Source: Staphylococcus roterodami (lineage in GTDB: Bacteria; Bacillota; Bacilli; Staphylococcales; Staphylococcaceae). From it: 64,000 bases of DNA. Positions 46,415 to 56,385 of this stretch are shown here, one piece after another. Position numbers and translations under genes: made by a program. The stretch covers positions 2,480,001 to 2,544,000 of the forward strand of contig CP092781.1 of the NCBI GenBank assembly GCA_022493055.1, given 5' to 3'. Below the pieces are notes generated by a model that ran no database searches, was not told where the DNA came from, and saw only the letters and a program-made list of their open reading frames with translations. The stretch's first letter is position 1; every line of letters begins with the position of its first letter.

Positions 46415-48244
46415 TTATTTTTTAAGTTTAAATGGAATCGTACAAACATTAACATTCTTTTGGTAAATCAAATACAATTTCATACGTAAACTTGTTTGAT
46501 TGTGTAATAAATTGTGCCAACGCTTCTTCGTAATAAATTCCGGAATCACTACTGTGATCATATAGTTTTGATCGTTAGCTTTACGGTTAATCTTATCTAT
46601 AAAGCGAGAAATCGGACGTATAATACTACGATATTCTGAATGTAAAATAACTAATCTTACATCTGGGAAATGTCGCTTCCACTTTTCTTGGAATGCCTTT
46701 TCATCCTCATCGCCAAATGATACATGTACAGCAATCACATCATTATTAGCGAGCATTTGTGCATAATAAATCGATTTGTCTACTGCTGTAGTAATACTCG
46801 TAATTGGCACAATCGCTAAGTTACGATCTACTACTTCAACATTATGAACATCTATATCTGAACGAAGTTGCTCTGCAATGTCACGATAATGTTTGTTAAT
46901 TTTCAAGAAGAAAATCACAACAAATGGCAAGAATATAAGTATCGGCCAAACTTGACTAAATTTAGTTATGAGCAAAATCATAAAAACAATAAATGTTACA
47001 ATACCACCGAGTAAATTCACTGACAACTTACTCATCCAATTCTTCGGACGTTCATGTATCCACTTAATAACCATTCCGAATTGCGCTAATGTAAATGGAA
47101 TAAATACACCTACAGCGTACAATGGAATTAAATCTTCAGTCATACCATCAAACACAATAATTAAAATAATAGCTAATACACCTAAAATAATAATTGAGTT
47201 AGAGTAACCTAAGCGATCTCCTCGAACAGTAAACATTCTAGGCATATATTTATCTTTAGACATTGACGCAGCTAACATTGGAAATGCAGTGAATCCAGTA
47301 TTTGCAGCTAACACTAAAATCATTACAGTTGTAGCTTGTACAAAATAGAAAGCCGCATTATCACCAAATATTTGCATTGCTAATTGTGATAAAACTGTTG
47401 TTTCAGTTTGTGGCATAATTCCGTATACATACGCTAATCCTACAATACCTACTAATAAAAACGCTAAAATTGAACCCATAGCAATTAACGTTTTCACAGC
47501 ATTTTTAGCACTTGGCTCTCTAAAATTCGTTACCGCATTTGAAATAGCTTCAACACCCGTTAACGATGAAGCCCCTGAAGAAAATGCTTTTAATAATAGA
47601 AATAATGTAACCCCAGGTACAGCTGTTCCAACAGACGCATGCATATGCGGTTGGATATTACCTGTTGCTACGCGAATTGTTCCGATTAATATAAGTACCA
47701 CTAAACCAATGATAAATAAATAAACCGGATAAGAAAGTACCGTTGCAGATTCAGTTAAACCACGTAAATTTAATACTAAAATAAACAGTACAAGTAAACA
47801 TGCAATTAAAACTTTATGATCATATAAACTTGGAAATGCAGCTACAAATGCATCTGCTCCAGAGGATATACTAACTGCAACAGTCAATATATAATCTACT
47901 AATAATGATCCACCTGCAAGTAAGCCCCATTTTTCTCCTAAATTGGTCTTCGACACCATATAAGCGCCGCCACCTTTAGGATAAGCATAAATTACCTGTC
48001 GATATGACATAATTAATGCAGCCAATAATATAAGAACTGCACCGGCAATCGGTAATGTATACCAAGTCGCTACTGCACCTACTACAGACAATGTAATCAG
48101 TATTTGTTCAGGTCCATATGCAACTGAAGATAATGCATCTGACGAAAGAATCGCTAACCCTTTAAACTTTGAGATTTTTTCGTCTTTTAATTCTCTGTTT
48201 TTTTTAGGTTGCCCTATTATAAGTCTTTTAAATTGATTGAACAT
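46415..48244 (-). CDS. KimA-like potassium/proton symporter, APC superfamily
   Basis: 609 residues. About 12 helices in the first 470 residues are followed by a cytoplasmic domain of about 140. LAILSSDALSSVAYGPEQIL, SYRQVIYAYPKGGGAY, and the C-terminal AVHVSFGDEDEKAF and KKRWHNLLHNQ follow Bacillus subtilis KimA (YdaO) almost block by block as I remember it. KimA imports K+ and is inhibited by c-di-AMP. The 230-bp upstream region has no ydaO/c-di-AMP riboswitch that I can see. ATG with AGGAG. Older annotation: amino acid permease. Confidence 0.85.
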   Translation of the reverse strand: MFNQFKRLIIGQPKKNRELKDEKISKFKGLAILSSDALSSVAYGPEQILITLSVVGAVATWYTLPIAGAVLILLAALIMSYRQVIYAYPKGGGAYMVSKTNLGEKWGLLAGGSLLVDYILTVAVSISSGADAFVAAFPSLYDHKVLIACLLVLFILVLNLRGLTESATVLSYPVYLFIIGLVVLILIGTIRVATGNIQPHMHASVGTAVPGVTLFLLLKAFSSGASSLTGVEAISNAVTNFREPSAKNAVKTLIAMGSILAFLLVGIVGLAYVYGIMPQTETTVLSQLAMQIFGDNAAFYFVQATTVMILVLAANTGFTAFPMLAASMSKDKYMPRMFTVRGDRLGYSNSIIILGVLAIILIIVFDGMTEDLIPLYAVGVFIPFTLAQFGMVIKWIHERPKNWMSKLSVNLLGGIVTFIVFMILLITKFSQVWPILIFLPFVVIFFLKINKHYRDIAEQLRSDIDVHNVEVVDRNLAIVPITSITTAVDKSIYYAQMLANNDVIAVHVSFGDEDEKAFQEKWKRHFPDVRLVILHSEYRSIIRPISRFIDKINRKANDQNYMITVVIPEFITKKRWHNLLHNQTSLRMKLYLIYQKNVNVCTIPFKLKK

Positions 48245-48474
48245 AATCTCCTAATCCTTTTTATACTTTTTGATGGATATCACTATACGCTTATCTTGTC
48301 AAAAAGTATAGTACGTTTATTGATATTTCGTATGTAATTATACACTTATTAGGCTGTATTGTATCAAAATATATTGTAAATATACATCCTAAGTCAACAA
48401 TTTGCTCTGAACTGTTATAATAAAATATAATTCATTACATATTAGGAAAATCATTATCAAATGAGGATACATTT

Positions 48475-49971
48475 ATGACTATAAAAAAACTCTATTTTCT
48501 ATCTATCTCATTCATTATTCTAGTCGCGATATCCGTTATCATTTTCTTAGCAATACACAGTAATACAAAGACGCAGCTGACAAATGATTCACAGAAACAA
48601 ATTGATACTATTATTCGTCATGATTTGCAGCAAGGTCATATACCAGGTGCGTCTGTGTTGATTATAAAAAATGGTAAAGTCTTTTTAAATAAGGGATACG
48701 GTTATCAAAACATTGATAAAAAAATAAATGCAACACCATCAACAAAGTATGAAATTGCTTCTAATACAAAAGCATTTACAGGTATAGCAATGTTAAAATT
48801 AGCCCAACAACACAGATTAAACCTAGATGATCCCGTTTCAAAATATGTCCCTCATTTTAAAATGAAATATGATGGTCAAAATGAAGATATCACTATCAAA
48901 CAACTTTTAGCTCAAACAAGTGGTATTCCTAGTAATATAACAAGCGAAGATTCTGTGACAAGCAAGCGGAATCAATTAACAGATGTGGCAAGTGCTATTA
49001 TGGGAGATGAGCTTCACCATAAGCCAGGCGAGGAATTTGAATACTCAAATATGAATTATGATCTATTAGGTTTAATCATCCAAAATGTCACAAAGCAATC
49101 ATATACGCAATATATGACAGACCATTGGCTTAAACCACTTCATATGACACATACGACATTTAAACAAACAAATGATAAATCTAAGCATGATGCAATAGGA
49201 TATGAATTACAAGGTTCAAGCCCTGTTGTCTCAAAGCCTGAGTTTAATCATTGGGATACACCTTCTGCATATATGATGACTTCAACAGAAGATTTAGAAC
49301 ATTGGATCAAATTTCAACTTAATCCATCTAATAAATATAAGCAGTTAGTTCAGCAATCACACAAAAATTTATCATCAACTATTGGTGAACCAAATGCTAA
49401 TGCTTATGCATCTGGTTGGTTTACAAATACTGATGAACATTTAGTCTTCCATTCCGGTACGTTAGATAACTTTTCATCATTTATTTTACTCAATCCAAAA
49501 AAATCCTATGGTATTGTCGTACTAGCAAATTTAAATTCTGACTATGTGCCTAAGTTAGTTGAACATCTTAATACACAGATAGTTAACAACACACACTATA
49601 CTACTGTTGCTTCAACGCTGAATCATTATAAAGGACAATTCAATATTGTGACGGCTGTCATGACAACATTTATATTGTTAGCATTTTTATTTACGACTTA
49701 TCGCGGTTGGCAAATGCGCCATGGTCAAATTCTTTTGCGTAGGTCAAAAAGGATTGCTGTATTGAGTTGGTTATCATTATGTATATGTATTGCTTTAGCG
49801 CTTGCGCTCTATGCATTACCGTATTTAATTCTCGGTAGCAATAATTGGTCTTTTGTACTGACTTGGTTACCAATAGAAATTAAATTAGCACTAATTACAA
49901 CATTAATTGCATTATTCAGTACATTAATTTTAATTCTGTTATTCCTTCATACAAAGATAACGAAGACATAA
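48475..49971 (+). CDS. flp: FmtA-like serine hydrolase Flp
   Basis: 498 residues. An N-terminal membrane anchor (about 8-28) is followed by an extracellular beta-lactamase/PBP-fold domain with the active-site serine in SNTK (96-99), YSNMNY (YxN) near 195 and HSGT near 325. Four C-terminal helices come after that (about 385-495). It belongs with S. aureus Flp, a paralogue of the teichoic acid D-Ala esterase FmtA; its own substrate is unsettled. ATG with GAGGA. A terminator follows. Confidence 0.87.
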   Translation: MTIKKLYFLSISFIILVAISVIIFLAIHSNTKTQLTNDSQKQIDTIIRHDLQQGHIPGASVLIIKNGKVFLNKGYGYQNIDKKINATPSTKYEIASNTKAFTGIAMLKLAQQHRLNLDDPVSKYVPHFKMKYDGQNEDITIKQLLAQTSGIPSNITSEDSVTSKRNQLTDVASAIMGDELHHKPGEEFEYSNMNYDLLGLIIQNVTKQSYTQYMTDHWLKPLHMTHTTFKQTNDKSKHDAIGYELQGSSPVVSKPEFNHWDTPSAYMMTSTEDLEHWIKFQLNPSNKYKQLVQQSHKNLSSTIGEPNANAYASGWFTNTDEHLVFHSGTLDNFSSFILLNPKKSYGIVVLANLNSDYVPKLVEHLNTQIVNNTHYTTVASTLNHYKGQFNIVTAVMTTFILLAFLFTTYRGWQMRHGQILLRRSKRIAVLSWLSLCICIALALALYALPYLILGSNNWSFVLTWLPIEIKLALITTLIALFSTLILILLFLHTKITKT

Positions 49972-49974
49972 TAA

Positions 49975-50033
49975 AAAGACTTGTTCGAGCCGTGCGTTTG
50001 ATAACATATCATCCACGATTCGATCAAGTCTTT
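49975..50033. terminator. terminator between flp and the epimerase-like gene
   Basis: AAAGACTTG with TTCGA (49975 on) pairs with TCGATCAAGTCTTT (to 50033); A- and T-runs on both sides, so it serves both convergent genes. Confidence 0.8.
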
Positions 50034-50061
50034 ATTTTCTTCATATTAAACGGATAAATTA

Positions 50062-50913
50062 TTATTTAATTGGATTCATGCCGTCTTTCCATGTTTTATA
50101 AATTAAAGAGCCACCTTGTGCTTTGAACTTCTCATTACTCACACCACGTTCAAATGGTTGTGCAGGTTGAATATCAATATTTGGTTCAACACCTAGTTGT
50201 GCTTTATACCACTCTGCAAATTCAGAGCCTTTTACAGGTTCATCATCAGCAACATTGTAAATACCATTTTCAAAATTGATAGCTTGAATAGATGTTTCTA
50301 CTGCATCATCAAGATGGATAAATGATGTTACACCGTCTGATAATGTCACTTGTCCATCTATAAATTGATTATAAATCATACCATCTTTACCGTACCAAGT
50401 ACCTGGGCCGTATAACCAACCAAAGCGTAAGACAACATATTCATCCATACGTGCTGTTTCTTTTTCAAGACCCACGACACCATCAACTGTTACTTTTCTA
50501 TCTCCAGTTGAATTAAAATCAAGTGGTGTTTCTTCAGTTGCTAAACCTTCGCCAGGTTCATACATAAAGGCAATACTTTGTGCAATAACTTTTTTCACGT
50601 CATGCTTTTTAGCTGCGTCAATTAAGTTTTTAGAGCCTTCAATACGTACTTTAGTATTCGCTGCCATATCGACATTTTTCAAATCAGTAATTTGATTGAT
50701 AATAATTTCTGGTTTAAAGTCAGCTAAAGCTTGCTCAATTGTATCGGCTTTTAAAATATCACCAATATATGCTTTAATGCCAACATATTCTAACTTATGT
50801 TGACCATTCTCAGAAGTAGTAAAACCAGCAACCTCATGCCCTTCTTCTTTTAGTCTTTGAACTAATTTAATTCCGATTAAGCCTGTTGCACCAGTCACAA
50901 AAATTTTACTCAT
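50062..50913 (-). CDS. NAD-dependent epimerase/dehydratase family protein
   Basis: 283 residues of the extended short-chain dehydrogenase fold. GATGLIG (7-13) is the Rossmann GxxGxxG. VLRFGWLYGPGTWYG and a C-terminal half typical of nucleoside-sugar epimerases follow. The YxxxK motif is atypical: GLEKETARM sits at the expected place without Tyr, so catalysis as an epimerase is doubtful. ATG 50913 (MSKIFVTG) has AAAAGG upstream; a 37-codon longer frame exists without a ribosome site. Confidence 0.78.
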   Translation of the reverse strand: MSKIFVTGATGLIGIKLVQRLKEEGHEVAGFTTSENGQHKLEYVGIKAYIGDILKADTIEQALADFKPEIIINQITDLKNVDMAANTKVRIEGSKNLIDAAKKHDVKKVIAQSIAFMYEPGEGLATEETPLDFNSTGDRKVTVDGVVGLEKETARMDEYVVLRFGWLYGPGTWYGKDGMIYNQFIDGQVTLSDGVTSFIHLDDAVETSIQAINFENGIYNVADDEPVKGSEFAEWYKAQLGVEPNIDIQPAQPFERGVSNEKFKAQGGSLIYKTWKDGMNPIK

Positions 50914-51232
50914 TATAAACACCTTTTCTCTATTTTGTCTTATAGTTACTTGCTTGATGAGTGTACAAAATTCATGCCAGACTTCCAAATAATTTGCCTC
51001 AAAATTTGTTAACAGTATCATCATAAAAACTGTCTTGCCAATGCTATTAGTGTGTCATAGACCTACATCAAACCTAAATTAAGCCGAAGATAAATCAAAA
51101 AGAACAGCACTAAGATCATTTCAATTGGAACGTACCTTACTGCTGTTCTCTATTTACTTCAATTCACTTTTAATAATGACCTTGATTTTCACATTGTCGT
51201 CATTAACTCGCTGCCATACCTAAAAGCATCAA
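50914..51232. other. intergenic region upstream of the epimerase-like gene
   Basis: Holds the promoter of the gene at 50062, and the terminator at 51101-51149 of the upstream panE-like gene. No further feature is supported. Confidence 0.6.
51101..51149 (-). terminator. terminator after the panE-like gene
   Basis: AGAACAGCA (51101-51109) pairs with TGCTGTTCT (51141-51149), and T5 follows on the minus strand. It is 84 bases past the stop at 51233. Confidence 0.7.
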
Positions 51233-52168
51233 TTAATCTTGGGCTTGTCGCTGACTTTCTTTAGCATGTATTAAATCCGTAATAAATCGATTCACAGGTG
51301 CTTCTATATGACGTTTCTTTCCTAGAGTTGCAACTGCACCATTAATATAATCAATTTCAGTCTTTCTATTGTTGACGATTAGGTCTTGATACATAGACGG
51401 ATAGTGTGCACCTACTTTGTCATTTAAGCCGATTAAATATTCAAATACTTCATCAACATTTAAATGAACGTCATCTATAGTTGCGACATGCACTATTTCT
51501 TGTGTCAATTTATAAATTAAACACTTTGCATAACTGCTTTCATTAAGTGCTGCCATATTGCATTCTAATACTGTACTTAAAGCATTGGCTGTACCATTAA
51601 CACAAATCTTCTTCCAAATTGATTGATGTAAATCTTGACTAATAACGCCATTTAACCCTGCTTTGTTAAGAATTTCAGCCACTTTCTTAACGTTTTCTTT
51701 ACCTTCGTCAACTAACGCACCAATTTCAACCGGACCGCTACCAAGCAAGTGACTATGCCCTGGACTTTCCAGACCTGCAGTCCAAGTTGTGACACCTCTA
51801 ACAATTTGTGATTCAGCAACATATTGCGAGATGATTTCTTCATGTTTTAATCCATTCATTGTACATACGACGATTGTATCGTCATTAATATGTGGTTTCA
51901 TAGCATTCATCACAGATTTTAATTGCATAGATTTTGGAAATAGAAAAACAATATCATAAATACTGTCATGTGGTTGTTCATTTAAATGACACATTGGGAT
52001 ATCTAATACGAATTTTTCGCCATTAATCGTTATATTTAACCCATGCTCTTTGACCGCTTCAACATGAGAACTATATCCATCAATAAGCGTTACATCATAA
52101 CCTGCTTGAAATAATTTAGCACCAAAACCACTACCTAGTGCACCAGACCCCGCAATTGCAATTTTCAT
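51233..52168 (-). CDS. panE: 2-dehydropantoate 2-reductase family protein
   Basis: 311 residues of the ketopantoate reductase fold. GSGALGSGFGAKLF (7-20) is the NADP Rossmann motif, and KICVNGTANALS holds the catalytic Lys/Asn position. It reduces ketopantoate to pantoate for CoA synthesis, although several paralogues of uncertain substrate exist in staphylococci. The panBCD genes are not in the window, so the symbol is provisional. Confidence 0.82.
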   Translation of the reverse strand: MKIAIAGSGALGSGFGAKLFQAGYDVTLIDGYSSHVEAVKEHGLNITINGEKFVLDIPMCHLNEQPHDSIYDIVFLFPKSMQLKSVMNAMKPHINDDTIVVCTMNGLKHEEIISQYVAESQIVRGVTTWTAGLESPGHSHLLGSGPVEIGALVDEGKENVKKVAEILNKAGLNGVISQDLHQSIWKKICVNGTANALSTVLECNMAALNESSYAKCLIYKLTQEIVHVATIDDVHLNVDEVFEYLIGLNDKVGAHYPSMYQDLIVNNRKTEIDYINGAVATLGKKRHIEAPVNRFITDLIHAKESQRQAQD

Positions 52169-52288
52169 ACTGTAAACCCCTCTTCATCGTTGTTGTTCAA
52201 TTTTAAAATACTACTTTCGTATATAAGCGTCAATTCGAAAATTACTCACTTACGCCAACGTTAATAATTATTTATAACTTATAAAAAT

Positions 52289-52326
52289 ACACCTAATACT
52301 GAACATTGTCGCTCAATATTAGGTGT
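52289..52326 (-). terminator. terminator after the NorB/NorC-like gene
   Basis: ACACCTAATA pairs with TATTAGGTGT over 10 bases, extended by CTGA/CTCA with mismatches. T5 follows on the minus strand. Confidence 0.75.
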
Positions 52327-52403
52327 GACTCTATAAACACTTCACTTACTTTCACAAAATTCACTTTAAATTTCCTACATAATAACTTGCTTTCATTTCA
52401 GTT

Positions 52404-53804
52404 TTACAAATTCGTTTGATTTTTCGGAACTAAAAATAGAATAACTAAAAATGCAATCACTGCTAAAATGACATTAAACATCATGCCAGAGAAGCCACCT
52501 AAATGTAAATTTAAATTTGCTGCTAAAACTGTATAAATCGTACCAGATACTGCCACACCAAATGCATTTCCTAATGACGAAGCCATTTTATAAACACCTG
52601 AAGCTACACCTGATTTGTCATCTGGCGCACTCGCAACTGCTGTATCTGTAGAAGGTGTAGCATACAGTCCTAAACCTGTACCAAACAGTAAGTAGCCGAC
52701 AATGCTAGACACGATATACCACATTTCAGGCAAAAATGTTAATGACAATAAGATAAGTCCAATTACTGTAAATCCACTACCTAATAATAGTGGACGCTTC
52801 GGACCAAACTGAGTTAAAATCTTTTCACCTACACGGATCATTAACAATACTGCAATTAAATACGTTAATGAGATATATCCTGTTTGAGATGAATTAAAAC
52901 CTAATTGTTGTTGATAATAAGTGTTAATGACGATTAATGCACCACCAGCAACACCATTTAATAGAAAGTTAGATATCGTCGCCCCACTGTATCCTCTATT
53001 TTTAAAAATAGAAAAATCTACAAGCGGATATTTAATTTTATTTTCATAGTAGACAAAACCTATTAATGACAAGATAAAAATAACAATTAAACTTAGTATC
53101 ATTGGTGAAACTAAACCGAAATGAGATGTCTGCGTAATAATCACGTTAAGACTTAACATTGTCACCACTAAAATGATTAATCCAATAACATCAAACTTTT
53201 TCGTTTCACCTTTTAAGCTTTTTACCGGTTCAGCTTTAGTTTCAGGTGTATGTTTAATTAAATACATCGATAATAATGTTAATAAAATTGAAACTATAAA
53301 TATTGAACGCCAGCCTATATAAGTAGCCATTAAGCCACCAAACAACGTACAAATACCACTACCGCCCCAAGAACCAATTGACCAGTAACTTAAGGCACGT
53401 TGTCTGCGCGTTCCAATATAATACTCATTTATAATGGCAAGTGTCGCAGGCATAATGCAGGCTGCAGACAAACCTTGAATTATTCTACCTATAATTAAAA
53501 ATGCTGGTAACGGTGTAATAATGATGAGTAATGAACCGATGACATTTAAAATAAGACCCACATATGTAATTTTAACGCGGCCAAGCTTATCAGCTACATC
53601 TCCAGCACCCACGATAAATAATCCAGCAAACAGCGCTGATAAACTAACAGCAATATTTATCGTACCGACGTCACTACTGTATGTTGCTTGCAACGGGACA
53701 ACAAGATTAACAAGTGACTGTGCGAATAGCCAAAAGGTAATGACACCTAAGACAATACCTAATAACAAACGATTGTCACCTCTAAATTGTTTCGAAGTGT
53801 CCAT
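52404..53804 (-). CDS. NorB/NorC-like MFS drug exporter (DHA2 family)
   Basis: 466 residues, 14 helices. FWLFAQSLVNLVVPL, GDVADKLGRVKI (motif A) and RIIQGLSAACIMPATLAII follow S. aureus NorB closely by memory, so this is a NorB paralogue and a candidate for a quinolone and multidrug exporter. ATG with AGGAGG 12 bases upstream, a rather long spacing. Single gene. Confidence 0.85.
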   Translation of the reverse strand: MDTSKQFRGDNRLLLGIVLGVITFWLFAQSLVNLVVPLQATYSSDVGTINIAVSLSALFAGLFIVGAGDVADKLGRVKITYVGLILNVIGSLLIIITPLPAFLIIGRIIQGLSAACIMPATLAIINEYYIGTRRQRALSYWSIGSWGGSGICTLFGGLMATYIGWRSIFIVSILLTLLSMYLIKHTPETKAEPVKSLKGETKKFDVIGLIILVVTMLSLNVIITQTSHFGLVSPMILSLIVIFILSLIGFVYYENKIKYPLVDFSIFKNRGYSGATISNFLLNGVAGGALIVINTYYQQQLGFNSSQTGYISLTYLIAVLLMIRVGEKILTQFGPKRPLLLGSGFTVIGLILLSLTFLPEMWYIVSSIVGYLLFGTGLGLYATPSTDTAVASAPDDKSGVASGVYKMASSLGNAFGVAVSGTIYTVLAANLNLHLGGFSGMMFNVILAVIAFLVILFLVPKNQTNL

Positions 53805-54096
53805 GAAATAGAAAAGCCTCCTAAGTTATAAAAAACAAATTTTTAATATGATATATTAAGAAACAATATCATAAATTTGCAGATAATTATAAATAAAACA
53901 TTTCAATTTTTAGTATTTTTACATTATTAGAGATTATTTATACAAATTATTTCAGGATAATTATTGCTATTTTAGTGTAAACGCATACATTAATCCGAAG
54001 CAAATAGGCCATCCAAATACCATTCAAGATATTGGACAGCCTATTAATGCATTTCAAATATTTACATAATAATAAATTACAATATACCAAGGTCCT
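53805..54096. other. intergenic region between opuCD and the NorB/NorC-like gene
   Basis: 292 AT-rich bases with the putative opuC terminator (54003-54045) and the promoter of the exporter gene. Confidence 0.5.
54003..54045 (-). terminator. possible terminator after opuCD
   Basis: AATAGGC (54003-54009) and GCCTATT (54039-54045) with an inner ATCCA/TGGA helix. No strong T-tract, so the call is weak. Confidence 0.45.
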
Positions 54097-54795
54097 CTAT
54101 AAGTTTATTCCTTGGGGTCGGTGCTTTGATTTATGTTTTTGGTGACGGGTCGTCGGATCTAAACGTCTTTCTAACATTCTCAATAATACATCTATTAAAA
54201 TAGCAATGACTGCAATGGGAATTGCTCCTGCTAGTATAAATGTTGTGCCGTCAGTCGCATTTGTACCACGTATCACAATATCACCAAGAGTTGGCGCCCC
54301 GATAAATGAACCTACAGCAACAACACCTATAGCCACAACTAATGCAATTCTAATACCACCAATAATGACTGAAACCGATAATGGTAATTCAATCATTCGT
54401 AATACTTGGTTTCGTGTCATGCCCATGCCTTTACCAGCATCTTTAATATTCACATCAACACTAGCTATTCCTGTATAAGTATTTTTAATAATTGGTAATA
54501 AAGCATATAAAAATACTGTTAATACTACTGTTTCTGCACCTAATCCCATAACTAACATTAAAATAGCAAGCATTGCGATAACTGGCACCGTTTGAATGAT
54601 ATTCGTGATTGTAATTACAAATCCAGATAATTTAGTATACCTTGCAAGTAAGATACCTAATGGGATGCCGATTAACGATGCAAACAGCACACCATATACT
54701 GACATTAATAAATGTTTGAAAAATAAATCCCAGAGATAGCCATAGTTCATGGCATAATAGTGAAACAATTGCTGTAATAAATTTCCTTCCATCAT
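54097..54795 (-). CDS. opuCD: osmoprotectant ABC importer permease OpuCD
   Basis: 232 residues, six helices, with the EAA motif region DAGKGMGMTRNQVLRMIELPL. Second permease of the glycine betaine/carnitine/choline importer OpuC. Its ATGATG start overlaps the OpuCC stop (AAATGATG), so translation is coupled. Last gene of the opuCABCD operon. Confidence 0.9.
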   Translation of the reverse strand: MMEGNLLQQLFHYYAMNYGYLWDLFFKHLLMSVYGVLFASLIGIPLGILLARYTKLSGFVITITNIIQTVPVIAMLAILMLVMGLGAETVVLTVFLYALLPIIKNTYTGIASVDVNIKDAGKGMGMTRNQVLRMIELPLSVSVIIGGIRIALVVAIGVVAVGSFIGAPTLGDIVIRGTNATDGTTFILAGAIPIAVIAILIDVLLRMLERRLDPTTRHQKHKSKHRPQGINL

Positions 54796-55733
54796 TTATG
54801 ACCACCTTTCTGATTTTCAAAGTAGTGATGTTTTTTCAGAAATTCCTCAGCAACTACTGCTGGTTCTTTGCCTTTTCCATCCGCTTCATAATTCAATCGT
54901 TGCATCTCTGAAGTTGAAATTTTGCCATCTAATTTATTAATTATCGTTTTAAGCTCTGGATGTTGACGCAACAATTCGTTTGTAGCGACAGCGCTGGCAG
55001 CATAAGGAGGAAAGAAATGTTTGTCATCTTTAAGTACTTTCAAATCATATGCAGCTATTCGCCCATCTGTAGAATATCCTAATGCAACGTCTAAATTTCC
55101 TGAACTTAATGCATCATATACTAATCCGATTTGCATCGGTCTTACTGTACCAAAATCAAAACCATATTCTTTTTTAAATCCTTGGTAGCCATCACCCTTA
55201 CGATTCATCCATGAACTATCCATGCCTAAACGTAAATCTTTGCTATATTTTTCTAAATCTGAAACTTTCTCCAAATGATATTTTTTAGCTGTTTCTTTCG
55301 TTACCATAAATGCATACGTATTCGCAAAACCATATGAATTGAAAAATGTTTGATCAAATTTCTTTTGGAATCCTTGTTGTGTCGCCATCATAGCTTTCTT
55401 AGGATCTTTGATTGGCTCTTCTTTTAAAACACCTGTTAAATCTGTGCCATTATATCTTACTCCTGAAATATTGGCATCTCCATTAATCAATGCGTTATGC
55501 TGAATCGTACTTGACCCTAAATTATTAACTAATGTTGGCTTAATCTTGCCATTCGTATCATGTTCGATTAATAGTCGCAACATATGCGAAATTATTTGCG
55601 ATTCACTTGTCGACAATGCAGTAATTTTGACATCATTTTTCGTGCTTTTACTACCTAGTCCGGGTAGACTACATCCAGATAATACAGTAAGAGATAATAC
55701 AAGCACGACTACAATACGTTTTAGTTTCTTCAT
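54792..55733 (-). CDS. opuCC: osmoprotectant-binding lipoprotein OpuCC
   Basis: 313 residues. Lipoprotein signal with LSGC (Cys21), then an OpuAC/QAT-type binding domain: ITALSTSESQIISHML, NALINGDANISGVRYNGTD and GLVYDALSSGNLDVALGYSTDGR. It delivers betaine-type solutes to OpuCB/CD. ATG with AGGAGG. Confidence 0.92.
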   Translation of the reverse strand: MKKLKRIVVVLVLSLTVLSGCSLPGLGSKSTKNDVKITALSTSESQIISHMLRLLIEHDTNGKIKPTLVNNLGSSTIQHNALINGDANISGVRYNGTDLTGVLKEEPIKDPKKAMMATQQGFQKKFDQTFFNSYGFANTYAFMVTKETAKKYHLEKVSDLEKYSKDLRLGMDSSWMNRKGDGYQGFKKEYGFDFGTVRPMQIGLVYDALSSGNLDVALGYSTDGRIAAYDLKVLKDDKHFFPPYAASAVATNELLRQHPELKTIINKLDGKISTSEMQRLNYEADGKGKEPAVVAEEFLKKHHYFENQKGGHK

Positions 55734-55749
55734 TATCTTTTCCTCCTAA

Positions 55750-56385
55750 TTATCCAGATATCTTTAATCCTTTTGGAACTACCCATTTTTCAACTAGTGA
55801 TAATAATGCATCAACAAGTAATGCTAAAGCAGTTACAAGTACAGTCGCAGTTATTATCATCATTGGGTCATATAAATTTAAACCATTGAATATAAAATCT
55901 CCTAAACCTCCCGCACCAACATAGCTTGCTAGCGTTGCCCAGCTAATAACATATACAGATGATAAGCGAATGCCACCAATTATAAGTGGTAAGGCTAACG
56001 GTAATTCAATGTCTTTCATTAGTTGGAGTTGCGTCATACCCATACTTTTTCCAGCTTCTTTAATATTACTATCAATATTTTGAACACCTAGCACTGTGTT
56101 ATTTAAAATAGGTAATAATACATAAATAAATAGCGCTACAATTGCTGGTGTTTTTCCAACACCAAAAATCGGTATCATAATAGCAAGTACGGCTAATGTA
56201 GGAATCGTTTGTAAGACTCCCGCCACAGTTAAAATAATATTGGCAGTTCGCTTCGTTTTAGATAGTAATATACCTAAAGGAACAGCAACGACGATAGCAA
56301 GTAATAATGCCACCATAGAAATGTAGAAGTGCTCCAACGTTTTCGATATGAGTTGTCCACCATTCTCTTGAAGAAATGCTATCAT
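55750..56385 (-). CDS. opuCB: osmoprotectant ABC importer permease OpuCB
   Basis: 211 residues, five or six helices, EAA-type loop EAGKSMGMTQLQLMKDIELPL as its OpuCD paralogue. It overlaps opuCA by four bases (ATGA), a typical coupled pair. First permease of OpuC. Confidence 0.9.
   Translation of the reverse strand: MIAFLQENGGQLISKTLEHFYISMVALLLAIVVAVPLGILLSKTKRTANIILTVAGVLQTIPTLAVLAIMIPIFGVGKTPAIVALFIYVLLPILNNTVLGVQNIDSNIKEAGKSMGMTQLQLMKDIELPLALPLIIGGIRLSSVYVISWATLASYVGAGGLGDFIFNGLNLYDPMMIITATVLVTALALLVDALLSLVEKWVVPKGLKISG

Noticed and set aside
48245..48474. A ydaO/c-di-AMP riboswitch upstream of the KimA-like gene
   Set aside because: The region is short and AT-rich and I see none of the conserved riboswitch core; only a small inverted repeat is present.
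50062..51024. Longer start for the epimerase-like protein (37 extra codons)
   Set aside because: The extension lacks a ribosome site and precedes a canonical MSKIFVTGATG start with AAAAGG.
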